A model generated the notes under the pieces. It did not search any database. It worked only from the letters and a program-made list of their open reading frames with translations, and was not told where the DNA came from. A stretch of 23,435 nucleotides of DNA, taken from positions 1-23,435 of IMG/VR virus record IMGVR_UViG_3300047372_000205, one strand, 5' to 3'. Numbering within the stretch: position 1 is the first letter of the stretch; each line of letters starts with the position of its first letter. Made by a program: the position numbers and the translations under genes. Of the stretch, positions 22,638 to 23,435 are shown piece by piece. Origin of the DNA: a virus.

Positions 22638-23435
22638 TTACTTATCTGTTTCAAGTTCTTGTCCCCAATCTCTATAAGAATCTGTTAACAATTTTGTGTT
22701 AATATCTTTTGGTTTGGGATCTCCACCCACATTCCAAAACCAGGCACCAGGACTTCCATGCTTTGTCATGAACTCCCAAGCCTTCGCATCGTAATTCATA
22801 GCCGATGGAAATGGTGGATTATATTGTGGGTCTACATCTTGTGTAAATGCCTTTGGATGTGACCAAATAGTTGCAATACCTCTTTCACCCTTCTTAATAT
22901 TTCTTGCTACTGCAACTCCATTAAACTTAGCATCAGGCCAGGCTATTTGCAAAGACCTTTGTAGAACGCCAGTGGATATTGCTGACCATACTTCTTCTGG
23001 ATAACCATGTTTCTCTGCAAGATCATGTGCGACCTTCACAGCGGCTGCTGTAACCAATTCATGGCGAAGTCCTAAAGGAATAAAAAATGCATTGTTTGAC
23101 TCTGCCCATTTCTTAGCGTGAGCATTTAAGACTGGCATTGCTGCAATTCTCTTAAATTTCATTTCAGCTCCCATCTCAACACAAATGGCTTGGTGGTCTG
23201 AAATCTCTTTTTGACTTGGACTAAATAGTACAAGTTTCTTATTATACTTCTTTGCTAAATAAGCAAGTGAGATACCTGCAAATCCATATCTAGGTTGAAC
23301 ATAGACTAGAGTATCTTGTTTACAAGTACTAACTAGAATATCTCCAAATCTACACTTAGAACCAAAACCCATTAGGTCTTCTCTGACTACTTTAAATCCA
23401 TCGTGGTCTACTAATTGTGGAGCCTCAAATGGATC
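22638..23435 (-). CDS. PLP-dependent fold-type II enzyme (5' end off window)
   Basis: Open from the window edge for 266 codons; the start lies outside, because the frame continues upstream of the first internal Met (23372) with family sequence. VVREDLMGFGSKCRFGDIL matches the PLP-Lys segment of ACC deaminase, cysteine desulfhydrase and TrpB-type enzymes (VxREDLxxxGxKxR), so the Lys in GSKCR is the likely Schiff-base residue. YGFAGISLAYLAKKY and a later ISTGVLQRSLQ fill the places of the substrate-binding and phosphate-binding loops, though the usual Gly/Ser-rich GSGGT is altered. The substrate is unknown. It ends 30 bases before the dUTPase start. A catabolic, amino-acid or nucleotide-modification role are all possible. 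Confidence 0.72.
   Translation of the reverse strand, partial: DPFEAPQLVDHDGFKVVREDLMGFGSKCRFGDILVSTCKQDTLVYVQPRYGFAGISLAYLAKKYNKKLVLFSPSQKEISDHQAICVEMGAEMKFKRIAAMPVLNAHAKKWAESNNAFFIPLGLRHELVTAAAVKVAHDLAEKHGYPEEVWSAISTGVLQRSLQIAWPDAKFNGVAVARNIKKGERGIATIWSHPKAFTQDVDPQYNPPFPSAMNYDAKAWEFMTKHGSPGAWFWNVGGDPKPKDINTKLLTDSYRDWGQELETDK

Overview
The window is a segment of a tailed, contractile (T4-like) phage genome. All 25 recognised genes lie on the minus strand and are packed end to end, with overlaps of 1-14 bases or short gaps. Nearly half match named T4 functions: portal gp20, prohead protease gp21, head-completion nuclease gp4, late sigma factor gp55, recombination nuclease gp46/gp47, helicase gp41, UvsX, DNA polymerase gp43, sliding clamp gp45 and NrdA/NrdB. 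The DNA is AT-rich. Start codons are preceded by A-rich leaders with no GGAGG-type Shine-Dalgarno sequence, which resembles phages of Bacteroidota (for example marine flavobacteria). That host assignment is an inference, not a proof.

Layout, in the direction of transcription (high to low coordinates). (1) 23435-15232, nucleotides and replication: a PLP fold-type II enzyme (cut by the window edge), an all-alpha dUTPase, the N-terminal half of DNA polymerase, an intergenic stretch with tandem terminators, nrdB, nrdA, a three-hairpin intergenic stretch, the clamp, the C-terminal half of DNA polymerase and two small unknown genes. (2) 15187-8642, recombination and replication: uvsX, a small unknown gene, a 2-oxoglutarate/Fe(II) oxygenase, helicase gp41, a 144-residue candidate for the late co-activator gp33, then gp47 and gp46. 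(3) 8601-5442, virion genes: an unknown 268-residue protein, a gp15-like tail-completion protein and an unknown coiled-coil protein, divided by strong hairpin terminators. (4) 5350-1, late control and head assembly: gp55, gp4, an unknown 198-residue protein, portal gp20, a small acidic core-type protein and a gp21 protease fused in frame to a long acidic coiled-coil scaffold that runs off the window.

The genes form a coherent programme. RNR and dUTPase supply dNTPs. The split polymerase, clamp and helicase copy DNA. UvsX and gp46/47 run recombination. gp55, with the clamp and possibly a gp33-like protein, turns on late genes. A 9-base motif, GATATATAA on the minus strand, occurs in the gap before each virion gene or operon of regions 3 and 4 except the gp55 operon, and once before nrdB. 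I saw no exact copy inside genes, so it is the best candidate for the gp55-dependent late promoter.

The most unusual features are the DNA polymerase split into two genes separated by nrdB, nrdA and the clamp; the protease-scaffold fusion with a possible nested scaffold start; the late motif; and a possible small RNA unit between that motif and tandem terminators. No tRNA, CRISPR array, insertion sequence or homing endonuclease was seen, and no gene-free stretch exceeds 300 bases.
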